Shown: positions 27,612 through 35,959 of the stretch, in pieces
Numbering within the stretch: the stretch's first letter is position 1
Layout of the letters: each line of letters begins with the position of its first letter
Assembly (NCBI RefSeq): GCF_015223355.1
Contig: NZ_JADFFK010000005.1
Coordinates: 124,001-188,000 of the forward strand
DNA: 64,000 nt
Reading direction: 5' to 3'
Source of the DNA: Salipiger mangrovisoli
GTDB lineage: Bacteria > Pseudomonadota > Alphaproteobacteria > Rhodobacterales > Rhodobacteraceae
Made by a program: the position numbers and the translations under genes
Notes under the pieces: model-generated
Databases searched by the model: none
Told to the model about the DNA's origin: nothing
Seen by the model: the letters and a program-made list of their open reading frames with translations, nothing else

Positions 27612-28874
27612 ATGCAAACCAACAAATTCATTACATGTCTTCTATTGTCCACGGTCCTGACCGCACCCGCGATGGCCCAGGACAACATGGACAAGCTGTC
27701 CAACATGCAGCGCACCGACGCCAATTTCACCTTCATCGACCAGGAGGGGGAGCGGGCCGACGCGCTGAAGGAAATCCTGCCGCACATCACCGTGCCGGAG
27801 GGCTTCTCGGTCAGCCTCTACGCGGTGGTGCCGGACGCGCGCTCGATGGCGGTGGCGCCGCAGGGCACCGTGGTCTTTGCCGGGACGCGCAAGGACAAGG
27901 TCTGGTCGATCGTCGACCGCGACCGCAACCGGGTGGCCGACGAAGTGAAGGACTTCGCGCCCTCGATCACCTTCGACGTGCCCAACGGCCCCTGCTTCTC
28001 GCCCGACGGGTTCCTTTACATCGCCGAACGCAACCGGGTGCTGACCTTCCCGGCGGCGGAATTCTTCTTCGAGGGCCCGGACCCCGCGGTCGGCGAAGTG
28101 ATCCCCAAGGGAGAACTGATCCCCGCCGAGGAGGAAAGCTTCAACCACACCGCCCGCGTCTGCCGTGTCGGGCCGGACGGCAAGCTCTACATCTCGCTCG
28201 GCCAGCCGCACAACATCCAGCCCAAGGACAAGCTCGAGATGTACGACAAGATCGGCATCGGCGGCATCATCCGGATCAACACCGACGGCACCGGGCGCGA
28301 GGTCTACACCCGCGGCATCCGCAACTCGGTGGGTCATGACTTCAACCCCGCCGATGGCTCGCTGTGGTTCACCGACAACCAGGTCGACGGCATGGGCGAT
28401 GACATCCCGCCGGGCGAGCTGAACCGCCAGACCTCGGCCGGGCAGCACTTCGGCTTCCCCTGGACCAACGGCGGCGTCGACATTCCCGATTACAAGGACG
28501 TCGAGCGGCCCGAGGGCGTGGAATTCGTCGAACCGCAGGTCAACATGCAGGCGCATGCGGCCGACCTGGGGATGCGCTTCTACACCGGAAAATCTTTCCC
28601 TGACAAATACCAGGGCGGCATTTTCTCGGCGCAGCACGGCTCGTGGAACCGCACCGAACCGGTCGGCGCACGGGTGATGTTCACCGCGCTCGACGAGGAG
28701 GGCAACGCCGCCAACACCGAGGTCTTCGCCGAGGGCTGGCTTGACGAGGAGACCGGCGAATACCGCGGCCGTCCCATGGACATCGCCTTCCTGCGCGATG
28801 GATCGATGCTGGTGTCGGACGATTTTGCCGGGGCCATCTGGCGCATCGCCTATGCGCCGAAGGCAGCCGAATGA
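27612..28874 (+). CDS. PQQ-dependent sugar (sorbosone-type) dehydrogenase, periplasmic
   Basis: A 420-residue beta-propeller protein of the soluble glucose/L-sorbosone dehydrogenase family, with signal peptide MQTNKFITCLLLSTVLTAPAMAQ. Family segments are visible: PEGFSVSLYAVVPDARSMAV, GFLYIAERNRVLTF, DFNPADGSLWFTDNQVDGMG, FSAQHGSWNRTEPVGARV. GGGAGGAAAC precedes the ATG. It overlaps the next cytochrome gene by 4 nt, implying that electrons pass to that cytochrome. The true substrate is unknown; PQQ synthesis genes are not in the window. It follows hemA after 197 nt and may have its own promoter. Confidence 0.87.
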   Translation: MQTNKFITCLLLSTVLTAPAMAQDNMDKLSNMQRTDANFTFIDQEGERADALKEILPHITVPEGFSVSLYAVVPDARSMAVAPQGTVVFAGTRKDKVWSIVDRDRNRVADEVKDFAPSITFDVPNGPCFSPDGFLYIAERNRVLTFPAAEFFFEGPDPAVGEVIPKGELIPAEEESFNHTARVCRVGPDGKLYISLGQPHNIQPKDKLEMYDKIGIGGIIRINTDGTGREVYTRGIRNSVGHDFNPADGSLWFTDNQVDGMGDDIPPGELNRQTSAGQHFGFPWTNGGVDIPDYKDVERPEGVEFVEPQVNMQAHAADLGMRFYTGKSFPDKYQGGIFSAQHGSWNRTEPVGARVMFTALDEEGNAANTEVFAEGWLDEETGEYRGRPMDIAFLRDGSMLVSDDFAGAIWRIAYAPKAAE

Positions 28875-29449
28875 GGGCTGTTGCCCTGATGATCCTCGGC
28901 GGGCTGATGCTCGCCGGGGGCACCCCGCTCGCAGCCGGAGATCCGGCCGCGGGCCGGAGGGTCGCCAACATGTGCCGCACCTGCCATGGTATTGATGGAC
29001 TTGCACAAATCCCCATCGCGCCAAATATCGGTGGTGAGCCGGAGGCCTATCTCGAGAGCCAGCTTCTGGCGTTCAAGAAAGGCACCCGCGAGCACGAGAT
29101 GATGACGGTCGTCGCGGCGGGGCTGTCCGAGCAGCAGATCGCCGATGTCGCCGCCTGGTATGCCGCGCACACGGCGAGCGCCACGCTGCCGGACGGGGTC
29201 AGCGAGGACGATGCTCCCGAAGCCTGCGTTTCCTGCCACGGCGCCGATGGCATCGCGGTCTTTCCCGACGCGCCGAACCTCGCGGGCGAGGTCAACATCT
29301 ACATCGACACCCAGCTCAAGGCGTTCCGCAATGGCAAGCGCACGCATGACATCATGTCGTCGATTGCCGCCGACATGACGGACGAGGAAATCCGCGCCGT
29401 GGCCGATTGGTACGCCCGCGTCACCCTGACGATCGCCCCGCCACAATGA
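28871..29449 (+). CDS. Dihaem cytochrome c, c4-like
   Basis: A 192-residue periplasmic cytochrome with two repeated c4-type domains: C35-RT-C38-H39 and C119-VS-C122-H123. Each is followed by the same pattern (PNIGGEPEAYLESQLLAFKKGTR and PNLAGEVNIYIDTQLKAFRNGKR). Signal peptide residues 1-22. The ATGA overlap with the preceding dehydrogenase gene marks it as that enzyme's electron acceptor. SoxE is also a dihaem c-type cytochrome, so a SoxE-like role in the sox chain is an alternative. Confidence 0.88.
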   Translation: MRAVALMILGGLMLAGGTPLAAGDPAAGRRVANMCRTCHGIDGLAQIPIAPNIGGEPEAYLESQLLAFKKGTREHEMMTVVAAGLSEQQIADVAAWYAAHTASATLPDGVSEDDAPEACVSCHGADGIAVFPDAPNLAGEVNIYIDTQLKAFRNGKRTHDIMSSIAADMTDEEIRAVADWYARVTLTIAPPQ

Positions 29450-29462
29450 CCGGTCGCCGGGC

Positions 29463-29759
29463 TCAGCCGCCAAGCCGCCAGTCCGGCGCGACGTAATAGG
29501 TCAGCGGCTGCGGCCCCGCGGCGCGCACCCGCGCGGCAAAAGCCTTGCCCGCCGCCGCGTCGGGCGCGGAAATCTGTCCGGTACGGGCGAGGATGACGAT
29601 CTCATCGCCCGGAGCCCCCTGTACCAGCATTGGGAAATCCACAACTTTTTCAGATGCTTCCAGTCGGATGTGAACCTCGTAGAAGTCGGCCATCTGCGGC
29701 GAGGGCAGCACGCTCATGATCACCCCGATCAGATAGGCCCAGTTCTCGACGATCTGCAT
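29463..29759 (-). CDS. Hypothetical 98-residue protein at end of protease/ATP-grasp operon
   Basis: It begins MQIVENWAYLIGVIMSVLPS and has no clear signal peptide, although residues 8-20 are hydrophobic. The rest looks like a small alpha/beta domain (FYEVHIRLEASEKVVDFPMLV, EIVILARTG). AAGGAGGGA lies 6 nt before the ATG, so translation is credible. It is the last gene of the minus-strand operon with the ATP-grasp ligase, 39 nt after it. I do not recognise the family. It might be an accessory or recognition protein of that system. Confidence 0.75.
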   Translation of the reverse strand: MQIVENWAYLIGVIMSVLPSPQMADFYEVHIRLEASEKVVDFPMLVQGAPGDEIVILARTGQISAPDAAAGKAFAARVRAAGPQPLTYYVAPDWRLGG

Positions 29760-29798
29760 TGGAGTCCCTCCTTGCCCGTCCTTCCCGACCTGTCCAGT

Positions 29799-30752
29799 TC
29801 AACCGGTGCACTCCACGGCCGCTTCCGCGACGCCGCCGCCGCCGGTGGCGAGCCAGCGGACGATGGCGTGGGAAATCGGCTGTCCGGTTTGCTCCTCGTA
29901 GCAAGAATAAGCCGGAGAGGGATTCACTTCAAAGCAGATGTAGCGCCCGTCCGGCGTCTGCCGCAGGTCGATCCCGCAAAGCGGCAGGTCAAGCCGGCGG
30001 GACAGCCGACGGCATGCGTCCTCGATCTCGGACGGCAGCCGCGTGGGTGTGTATTCTGCCGCCTCTCCGTCGTGGCGGGCGTAGCGGTAATCCTCGGCCG
30101 TGCTCTCGATGCGGGTCGCGAAGACCGCCTCTCCGATGACGTGCACGCGGATGTCGGTTCCCTCCACCCATTGCTGGAACTGCACCGGCAGGCAGCGCAG
30201 CTGGGACAGCCGTGCCAGATGGGACCCTTCGAGCTTGCGCACGATCGACCGGTGCGCGCTGATCGACTTGAAGATCACCGTGCCATGGCGCGCCCTGAAG
30301 GCCCGCGCCGCCTCGGGGTCATTGGTGACCAGCGTCTCGGGCACGGCGAGGCCGCAGGCGGCGATGATCCGCGCCTGATAGGGTTTGGACATGTTGGAAT
30401 TGCAGGCCTTGATCCGGTTCAGCACGGGAACCGGCGTGGTTTCCATCCAGTCGTTCAGCAGCCCGTGCCACGCGGCGATGCGCGCGCGGGCCTCGGTCGT
30501 GCCGCGGTGGTATTCCGGCAGGCCCTGCTCGGTGCCGAGACGGGTGTAGACGCCCCGCGCCTGCGACAGGTCGCGCAGCGCGCCCGCACGGTGCAGCATC
30601 AGGCGGGCATGCCCCCCTGACTGGTGCAGCAACAGGTCAGCATGGGCCGCCTCACGCGGGTTCAGAAGCACCACCTCGATGCCCTGCGCCTCGGCCGCAT
30701 CAAGCACCCGGCGCACGGGCGGCTCCGAGGGAATGCCGACAACGAGGATCAT
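29799..30752 (-). CDS. ATP-grasp ligase, MvdD/RimK-like (graspetide-synthetase lineage)
   Basis: A 317-residue ATP-grasp enzyme. Its segments follow MvdD-type ligases: SKPYQARIIAACGLAVPETLVTND (about 127-150), VIFKSIS with the ATP-binding lysine, PVQFQQWVEGTDIRVHVIGEAVFATRIES (about 196-224), LCGIDLRQTPDGRYICFEVNP with the Mg-binding E-x-N, then EEQTGQPISHAIVRWL. Such ligases form ester or amide links between side chains of a peptide, or add amino acids. ATG at 30752 follows GGAGGGGGGC and overlaps the previous stop by 4 nt. Its natural substrate is unknown; the protease encoded upstream has a Lys/Asp/Glu repeat tail that would suit. Confidence 0.87.
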   Translation of the reverse strand: MILVVGIPSEPPVRRVLDAAEAQGIEVVLLNPREAAHADLLLHQSGGHARLMLHRAGALRDLSQARGVYTRLGTEQGLPEYHRGTTEARARIAAWHGLLNDWMETTPVPVLNRIKACNSNMSKPYQARIIAACGLAVPETLVTNDPEAARAFRARHGTVIFKSISAHRSIVRKLEGSHLARLSQLRCLPVQFQQWVEGTDIRVHVIGEAVFATRIESTAEDYRYARHDGEAAEYTPTRLPSEIEDACRRLSRRLDLPLCGIDLRQTPDGRYICFEVNPSPAYSCYEEQTGQPISHAIVRWLATGGGGVAEAAVECTG

Positions 30753-31561
30753 GCAGCCCCCCTCCACGCCTCGGCGACGTCCGCCAACAGCCCGACGATC
30801 AGCGAAACCTCGGTCGCGCTCGCGGCCTCCGGGACCGGGTTGATCAGCACCGGCTGCCAGCCAGCCGCCGTCTCTTCCAGCGTGACCTCTGCAAGGCGCA
30901 ACCCGCGTCGCAGCATCTCGGCGCGCAAGCCATTGCGGAGTGCCTCGGGCAGGTCCTGCGACAGGGCATCGCCGGCGATCAGCACCCGCAGCAAGGGCCG
31001 CTCGACGCGGTGCTGCCCCGGCCCGCCGGGCCGAAGCGGCGCGCCCGCATCCGGAAAGCCCGCAAGCGGCGTGCCGAGACCGAGATGGCGCGCGCGGCTT
31101 GCCGCATGCAGATCCGCCCCGAGCCTCAGGCGATCCTCTGCCGCGCTCCGTGCTGCGAAGCCCGCGACCGAACCGGGGTGCGGCGGGTTCACGCAGCGCG
31201 CGCCGAAGCCGGTAAGCCAGCTGATCAGCAGGGCAAAGAACTCGTCCCCCGCGTAGCGCTGGTCCTCGGGCGCTGCGGCGGCAAAATGCAGCGGCGCGAC
31301 ACGCCTCACGCGGTTGAACACCGACAGCAGGTTCGCATCCGTCAGCACCAGCCCCGACGCCAGTTCGACGCGGCTGGAGCCCAGCGGATCATGTGCCCAG
31401 TGCGGTGCCATGAAAATCTCGTCCGGAGTGACGAATTCCACCCGCCCCACGCGGCGCAGGGCGCTGCAAACGCGCAGTGCCGTAGCGTCCTCGGGTTCGG
31501 CCAGGACGAGGTGGAAGGGCGCCTGCGCGCCCTCCCCGTCCCTTCCGTTCAAGGCCGCCAC
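30749..31561 (-). CDS. Graspetide-ligase-like companion protein, apparently lacking ATP-grasp core
   Basis: A 270-residue cytosolic protein, GTG start 3 nt after the protease stop. Residues 15-130 resemble the pre-ATP-grasp N-terminal domain of MvdC/MvdD-type ligases: FHLVLAEPEDATALRVCSALRRVG, LLSVFNRVRRVAP, then YAGDEFFALLISWLTGFGARCVNPP. The remaining part has DRLRLGADLHAASRARHLGLGTP and LPEALRNGLRAEMLRRGLRLAEV but I cannot find the second lysine, the FQ...R or the E-x-N motif of an active ATP-grasp. It may be a substrate-binding partner of the ligase encoded next. Function is inferred from context only. Confidence 0.7.
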   Translation of the reverse strand: MAALNGRDGEGAQAPFHLVLAEPEDATALRVCSALRRVGRVEFVTPDEIFMAPHWAHDPLGSSRVELASGLVLTDANLLSVFNRVRRVAPLHFAAAAPEDQRYAGDEFFALLISWLTGFGARCVNPPHPGSVAGFAARSAAEDRLRLGADLHAASRARHLGLGTPLAGFPDAGAPLRPGGPGQHRVERPLLRVLIAGDALSQDLPEALRNGLRAEMLRRGLRLAEVTLEETAAGWQPVLINPVPEAASATEVSLIVGLLADVAEAWRGAA

Positions 31562-31564
31562 CGG

Positions 31565-33478
31565 TCAACCCTGCCGCGTGTCGAGCAACCGCTTGGCCTG
31601 CGCGCGATTGCCGCTCGCGGCGGACTGCATCTGCCGCAGGTCCTCTTCGCCCGCCAACGCGCTCATGTCGAGATCGGGCCGCAGCGAGGCGTCGATGAAG
31701 GGGGTGATCGACGCCAAGGCGGCCTCGATCGCGGCCAGCCGGTCCTCAACGCCGAAGCCGCCGCCCAATCCACCACCCAGTCCGCCACCACCGGGCCGGT
31801 CGAACCCGCCCTCGCGGAGCTTGTCGCCGGGCTTCTCGAAGTTGCCCTTGTCGAAGTCGCCCTTGTCGAGCCCGACCGACTTGTCGGTGATCGGTTTCTC
31901 CGGGCGCTTGTCGATGCCGAGCGGCTTTTCGGAGATCAGCGGTTTCTCGAAGCGCTTGTCGGGTATCTTGTCTGCGACGATGGTCTTGTCGATCCGCTTG
32001 TCCGAGAAATCCTTGATCAGCGACTTGCCGCAGCGCACCCGCAACTCGGCACTCATCGTCGGGGCCGAAGCAGAGATCCCGGCAACCGCCACGCAGGTAT
32101 CGCTGCCTGCGTAGCTCCGCGAATTCGGCGTCGAGTTCCTGTCGAAGACGGTGCTTGCAGCGCTGCCCGGATAGGGGTCCCCCGCGTCGCCGCGGTTCGC
32201 GCCGCTGCCCAGCCCGTTGGTCCCGTCCGCCTGCTCCAGCGCCACCTTCGGATGCGCCTCGTCCGAATTGGTCGAGATCGCCTCGTCGATGTGCCAGATC
32301 AGCAACCCGTCGCCCGGCAGGTCGGCATCGTAGCCGTCGCGCTGGCGGTTCTCGACCAGGAAATACTCCTGCCCCGCGCCGCCGTCCTTCCACAGGCGGA
32401 ACACCTCGTGCGACGTTTTCACGTCGGGGATCGAGCGGGTGCCGTTGGTGGTGACATTGGTGACGGTGACCCAGCCCTGATTGGCCTTGCACCAGGCCGA
32501 GGGATGCGCCGGCGTGTTGCCGCCGCCGTTCCACGAGCCGCCCCCCATCAGGCACCAGTTGCCGACACCCTCCGAGCTCTGATCGGTATCGTAAAGGTCG
32601 GGGAAGCCGAAGAGCAGGTGGCCAAGCTCATGCGCGCAGACGCCAAGCAGCGCATCCTCGGGGATGGTGAGATAGGCGAACAGCTTGGTGCCATCGGCGT
32701 TGAACTCCGAGCGCATCACCCACTTGTGGGACCAGATGTCGCCGCCCGAGCCGGTCTGCTCGGCCCCCGATCCCGCGTGCACGACGACGTAGGCATCGAC
32801 GAAACCGTCCCCGTCGTTGTCATAGGGACCGAAATTCACCGTCGGGTTCGCCGCGGTCGCGGCATCCCGCGCCATGTCGCGGGCATTGGGCGTCGTGCTG
32901 CCGGTGCCCGACTGGCCGTTGGAATAATGCGCCAAGGTGTCCGGCATGGTGAAGGGCCCGGCCACCTCGCCGATGATGTTGATCGCGCCGTTGGTGACAT
33001 CCGCGAAGTACTCCTTCACCGATCCCGTGGCGATCTCGCCGGTCGAGAAGAACAGGTCCTTGAACCGCTGCGCCGCGCCGGAACCGAAGGACTTGTCGGA
33101 GAACTCCGCCAGAACCACGGCCACCCGCACATCCCCGCTGAGCGGCGCGCGCTGCGCCGCGAAGTTGCGCGCCGCCATCGGCGGCGTGCCCAGCGGCAGC
33201 TCGGTGCCCGGCACGATCAGGCCGTCGTTGAAGCCGACCCGCGGCTTCATGCGCAGCGTGACGAGCTCCTCCATCCCTTCGGGCGCCGCCTCGCGCATCT
33301 TCTTCAGCGCTTTGTCGATCTTTTTCTTCAGCTCCGGAGCGGGGGCGACGCAGCAGCGGTCATCGCCGCCGCCCGAGCACTGGCCAAAGAAATTGTGCCA
33401 GTTTCCCGCGAATTCGGTCCGCGCGAAAATCGAGGAAAAAATGTCGGAAGTCCGGCTGTCGTGATGAGTCTCGCACAT
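31565..33478 (-). CDS. M6-like zinc metalloprotease with C-terminal acidic/Lys repeat tail
   Basis: A 637-residue protein with an M6 (immune inhibitor A-like) catalytic domain, about residues 110-480. The zinc site is H283-ELG-H287 (CAHELGHLLFGFPDLYD) with a Met-turn region NWCLMGGGSW at 307-316; DNDGDG at 220-225 looks calcium-binding. No classical N-terminal signal is seen. Residues 490-553 form a low-complexity tract of Asp-Lys/Glu-Lys pairs, followed by a Gly-rich stretch (562-575) and a short helical C-terminus (578-634). AAAGGAG precedes the ATG. First gene of an operon with a ligase pair, suggesting that the tail is modified. Confidence 0.88.
   Translation of the reverse strand: MCETHHDSRTSDIFSSIFARTEFAGNWHNFFGQCSGGGDDRCCVAPAPELKKKIDKALKKMREAAPEGMEELVTLRMKPRVGFNDGLIVPGTELPLGTPPMAARNFAAQRAPLSGDVRVAVVLAEFSDKSFGSGAAQRFKDLFFSTGEIATGSVKEYFADVTNGAINIIGEVAGPFTMPDTLAHYSNGQSGTGSTTPNARDMARDAATAANPTVNFGPYDNDGDGFVDAYVVVHAGSGAEQTGSGGDIWSHKWVMRSEFNADGTKLFAYLTIPEDALLGVCAHELGHLLFGFPDLYDTDQSSEGVGNWCLMGGGSWNGGGNTPAHPSAWCKANQGWVTVTNVTTNGTRSIPDVKTSHEVFRLWKDGGAGQEYFLVENRQRDGYDADLPGDGLLIWHIDEAISTNSDEAHPKVALEQADGTNGLGSGANRGDAGDPYPGSAASTVFDRNSTPNSRSYAGSDTCVAVAGISASAPTMSAELRVRCGKSLIKDFSDKRIDKTIVADKIPDKRFEKPLISEKPLGIDKRPEKPITDKSVGLDKGDFDKGNFEKPGDKLREGGFDRPGGGGLGGGLGGGFGVEDRLAAIEAALASITPFIDASLRPDLDMSALAGEEDLRQMQSAASGNRAQAKRLLDTRQG
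31799..32026 (-). repeat. Coding repeat: (D/E)K pairs in the protease tail
   Basis: Codes for residues 485-560 of the M6-like protease. Asp-Lys or Glu-Lys pairs occur at residues 493, 497, 503, 507, 511, 517, 523, 527, 532, 538, 543, 548 and 552, always 4-6 residues apart. Four of the Glu pairs end in Pro after Lys or follow Pro/Phe (FEKP, SEKP, PEKP, FEKP). At DNA level GACAAG and GAGAAA-type codon pairs recur but there is no long exact repeat. Confidence 0.85.
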
Positions 33479-33949
33479 GGGAGAGCTCCTTTCAAAAGGC
33501 CGATGAAATGCGCCGATTATACCACCTTGCCCGCTATCCGGGCATTACTGGATTCCTGACAGCCCTAAAGGGAATTTTCCTTGACACAGCGCGAGCCGAA
33601 GCGCCTGGGGGTCCATGCCGGAAGCCGCGTGTCAGGAGCGCGGCAGCACGACGTCTGCCTGGCTGGCGGCGTTCAGCGCGATCAGCATGGCATGGGCCCG
33701 GGAACCGAGCTGCGTTCGCGCATCGCGCCGAAGGGCGTGTTCAGCCGGCAGACCCTGCGCCAGATCCCGACCGGCCTGTCCCCCGCTCAAGCATCCTGTC
33801 GCGGGTGAACCGCACCCGGGGCTGCATCCCGCCCTCAACGCGATTGACCGAAGGTGATAGCCGGAAGTCGCTGTGGCGCCCGACCCCGCGGCGCAGTGCA
33901 CGCCCAGGCCACCCGCATCGCACATTCGCCCCACGGCGCGACGCCGACG
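33479..33949. other. Non-coding or degraded region upstream of protease operon
   Basis: No intact gene is seen. The first 100 nt (AT-richer, 33500-33600) are the likely promoter region of the leftward protease operon. On the minus strand, 33632-33781 can be read as a fragment ending RTQLGSRAHAMLIALNAASQ, which resembles the last helix of a LuxR-type HTH, but nothing upstream supports a complete regulator. Probably a gene relic; low confidence. Confidence 0.35.
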
Positions 33950-34280
33950 CGCAGCGTTGCGCCGCCACCGTCGCGGCGATCGAAGCCCGCCTCGCGGGTC
34001 TGGGCGCTGGACCTCGAGGGCACCGGCGTGACGGTCAACATCTCCCTGCCCGCACAGCCAGCCGACACCGACCTGCTGTCACCCTCGCCCGACAAAACGG
34101 GCGCCGACGGCCACCTCCTGCCTGCCCGGGATCATGCGGCGCGGCATCGGCTGGCTCTGCAGGCCGGGGTCGGACGGGGTGACGGGCGGGCGGTTCATCG
34201 CCCGGCTCTGGGACCCCGAACTGCCCGGGGCCGAGGCCGCCAAGGCCGCGCGCGCGCCGCACCGTCCCAAGCCGGAGACC
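33950..34280 (+). pseudogene. Relic of the C-terminal half of a short-chain dehydrogenase/reductase
   Basis: One frame (about 33980-34093) reads ASRVWALDLEGTGVTVNISLP and PADTDLL, typical of the SDR segment after the catalytic Tyr/Lys. A second frame (about 34122-34270) continues LPGIMRRGIGWLC and DGVTGGRFIARLWDPELPG, typical of the SDR C-terminus. No frame contains both, so at least one indel broke the gene, and its N-terminal half is missing. It runs without a stop into the following hydrolase frame. Confidence 0.7.
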
Positions 34281-35183
34281 ATGTGCGCCGTGCTCCAACG
34301 CGCCCCAGACCTCACGCTCGAGCGGATCATCGACCTCGATCCGTTCCGCCTGCCGCTCGACGTGCTGTTCCCTGACGCCCGCGTCGATGCGCTGGAGCCC
34401 GCGCAGGGCTGGCTGTATGGCTGGCACCTGGATTTCGCCAGCACCGAGGTGCTGCTCGGAGTGCAGAGCCACCTGCTGCGGATCGGGGGGCGGATCATCC
34501 TCATCGACACCTGCGTCGGCGACTGCAAGCAGCGCCCGGCCCGGCCCGAATGGCACCAGCGCAGCGGCGCGGACGATCTGCACCGACTTGCCGCCGGGGT
34601 CCACCGGGGCGATGTGGAGGTGGTCTTCTGCGCCCATCTGCATGCCGATCACGCGGGCTGGAACACCCGGCTGCAAGGCGGCCGCTGGGTGCCCACGTTG
34701 CCCAGGGCCCGCTATCCCGTCGGCCGCGCCGAGCTGCGCCACTGGATGGCCAAGGAGGCGCGGGCCCCCGGCATCGTCGGACATGGGGTCTATGCTGACA
34801 GCGTGCTGCCGATCCTCGAGGCAGGGCTGATCGACGAGGTGAAGGCAGGTGCCGACCTCGGCCCGGCGCTCGCCCGCGAGGCGGGTTGCCTGCACGCTTG
34901 CGACCTCTCGGGACATTCGCCCAGCCAACTCGGCCCGAGCCTCCCCTATCCGGGCGGTCGGCTGCTGCTCTGCGGCGACGCGGTGCATTCGCCGCTGCAA
35001 CTGCCGCAGCCGGACTGGTCCTCGCGGTTCTGCTTCGCCGGCCCCGAGGCCACCCGCAAGCGCCGCGCGCTCTTTACCGACCTGGCCGAGAGCGGCGACC
35101 TGCTGGTCCCGTTTCACCTGCGCAGCGCCCTGGCGCTGCGCGTGCATGCCGAGGCCGATGCCTGGAAACCGCAAGGACTGTGA
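34281..35183 (+). CDS. MBL-fold metallohydrolase, AHL-lactonase-like
   Basis: A 300-residue hydrolase with the zinc motif HLHADHAGW (CAHLHADHAGWNTR), a second-metal region CDLSGHSPSQLG and LLLCGDAVHSP, and a final histidine in LVPFHLRS. No signal peptide, so cytosolic. ATG at 34281 has GGAGA 2-3 nt upstream and removes the in-frame SDR relic; a longer fusion product is possible but unlikely. It is the only intact gene in a 3.7-kb decayed stretch, and may have belonged to a catabolic cluster with the broken SDRs and racemase. Confidence 0.87.
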   Translation: MCAVLQRAPDLTLERIIDLDPFRLPLDVLFPDARVDALEPAQGWLYGWHLDFASTEVLLGVQSHLLRIGGRIILIDTCVGDCKQRPARPEWHQRSGADDLHRLAAGVHRGDVEVVFCAHLHADHAGWNTRLQGGRWVPTLPRARYPVGRAELRHWMAKEARAPGIVGHGVYADSVLPILEAGLIDEVKAGADLGPALAREAGCLHACDLSGHSPSQLGPSLPYPGGRLLLCGDAVHSPLQLPQPDWSSRFCFAGPEATRKRRALFTDLAESGDLLVPFHLRSALALRVHAEADAWKPQGL

Positions 35184-35206
35184 GAGCCTCGCGGGTCCGG
35201 TCCCGC

Positions 35207-35959
35207 TCAGGCGGGGCTGCGGCTACGCAGGATCTTCATCTTGTACGTCAGTTGGTCCGCTGGGTGCCGGTTGATCGAGCAGATCAGCACGCCTTCGGTG
35301 GTCACGTAGCGCCGCAACAGCTGAAGCGATTGCGCCCCGGCGCCAGCCCCAGCAGCCGCTGCGGCTCCTCGGGCATGGCGCGCGCGGGTGTCCTGCTCGA
35401 CCACGTCTATATGCAGCCCCGAGGCGGCCTCGAACCGGGCGAAGAACGGTCCCTGCATCTGGCCAAGCCCCGCGACACCCTCGCAAAACCGCTCGGGGAC
35501 AAAGGACTGGATGAAGCACAGCGGGCGCCCGCCCGGCTCGGTCAAGCGCACCCCGTCGATGTGGAACCAGCGCTCACCCGCGCCACCGCCGACCGTTTCG
35601 GCCAGTTCGGCATCCGGCACCACATCCTGCTGGCCCATCATCACGAAGCGAGTCTCGACCGCGACCTGGAAGAGCTCCTGCAGATTGGGGATGCTCTGCG
35701 CGTAATGCACCTGCGGATGGCTCGAGATGACAGGCGTACCGACGCCCTGGCGGCGCTCGACAAAGCCCCCGTCGGTCAGATGGCGCAACGCCTCGCGCAC
35801 GGTGAAGCGCGAGGTCGCGAATTCCGCCGCCGACTCGACCTCGGTCGGCGGCAGCGAGCCCACCGGGTAGAGCCCGTCGCGCAGCCGCTGCTCAAGCTGC
35901 TTTTGCAGCCGGGCACAGCGCGGCCCCGCCGCGGTCGCTTCTGCCGCCCACGAACACCG
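35207..35959 (-). pseudogene. Degraded GntR-family regulator with UTRA domain
   Basis: The frame contains a GntR HTH (RLQKQLEQRLRDGLYPVGS, then SAAEFATSRFTVREALRHL) and a UTRA ligand domain (ERWFHIDGVRLTEPGGRPLCF, LQLLRRYVTTEGVLICSINRH). There is no ATG, GTG or TTG between the in-frame TGA at 35960 and the HTH other than a GTG at 35863 that would delete helix 1. Inside UTRA, about 14 codons (near 35325-35370) are low-complexity in this frame, while the +1 frame reads MPEEPQRLLGLAPG as expected for the family, showing a pair of compensating indels. Broken or non-functional most likely; sequencing error is an alternative. Confidence 0.65.

Noticed and set aside
28871-29449. Naming the dihaem cytochrome soxE
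   Set aside because: The ATGA overlap ties it to the PQQ dehydrogenase and its repeats look c4-like. SoxE is possible but not supported enough for the symbol.
31799-32026. CRISPR-like or tandem DNA repeat
   Set aside because: Periodicity is at protein level (4-6 residues) with varied codons; there are no identical repeats and spacers.
33632-33781. LuxR-type regulator fragment on the minus strand
   Set aside because: Only about 30 residues near the end resemble the HTH. No upstream domain can be found in any frame, so it is not listed as a gene.
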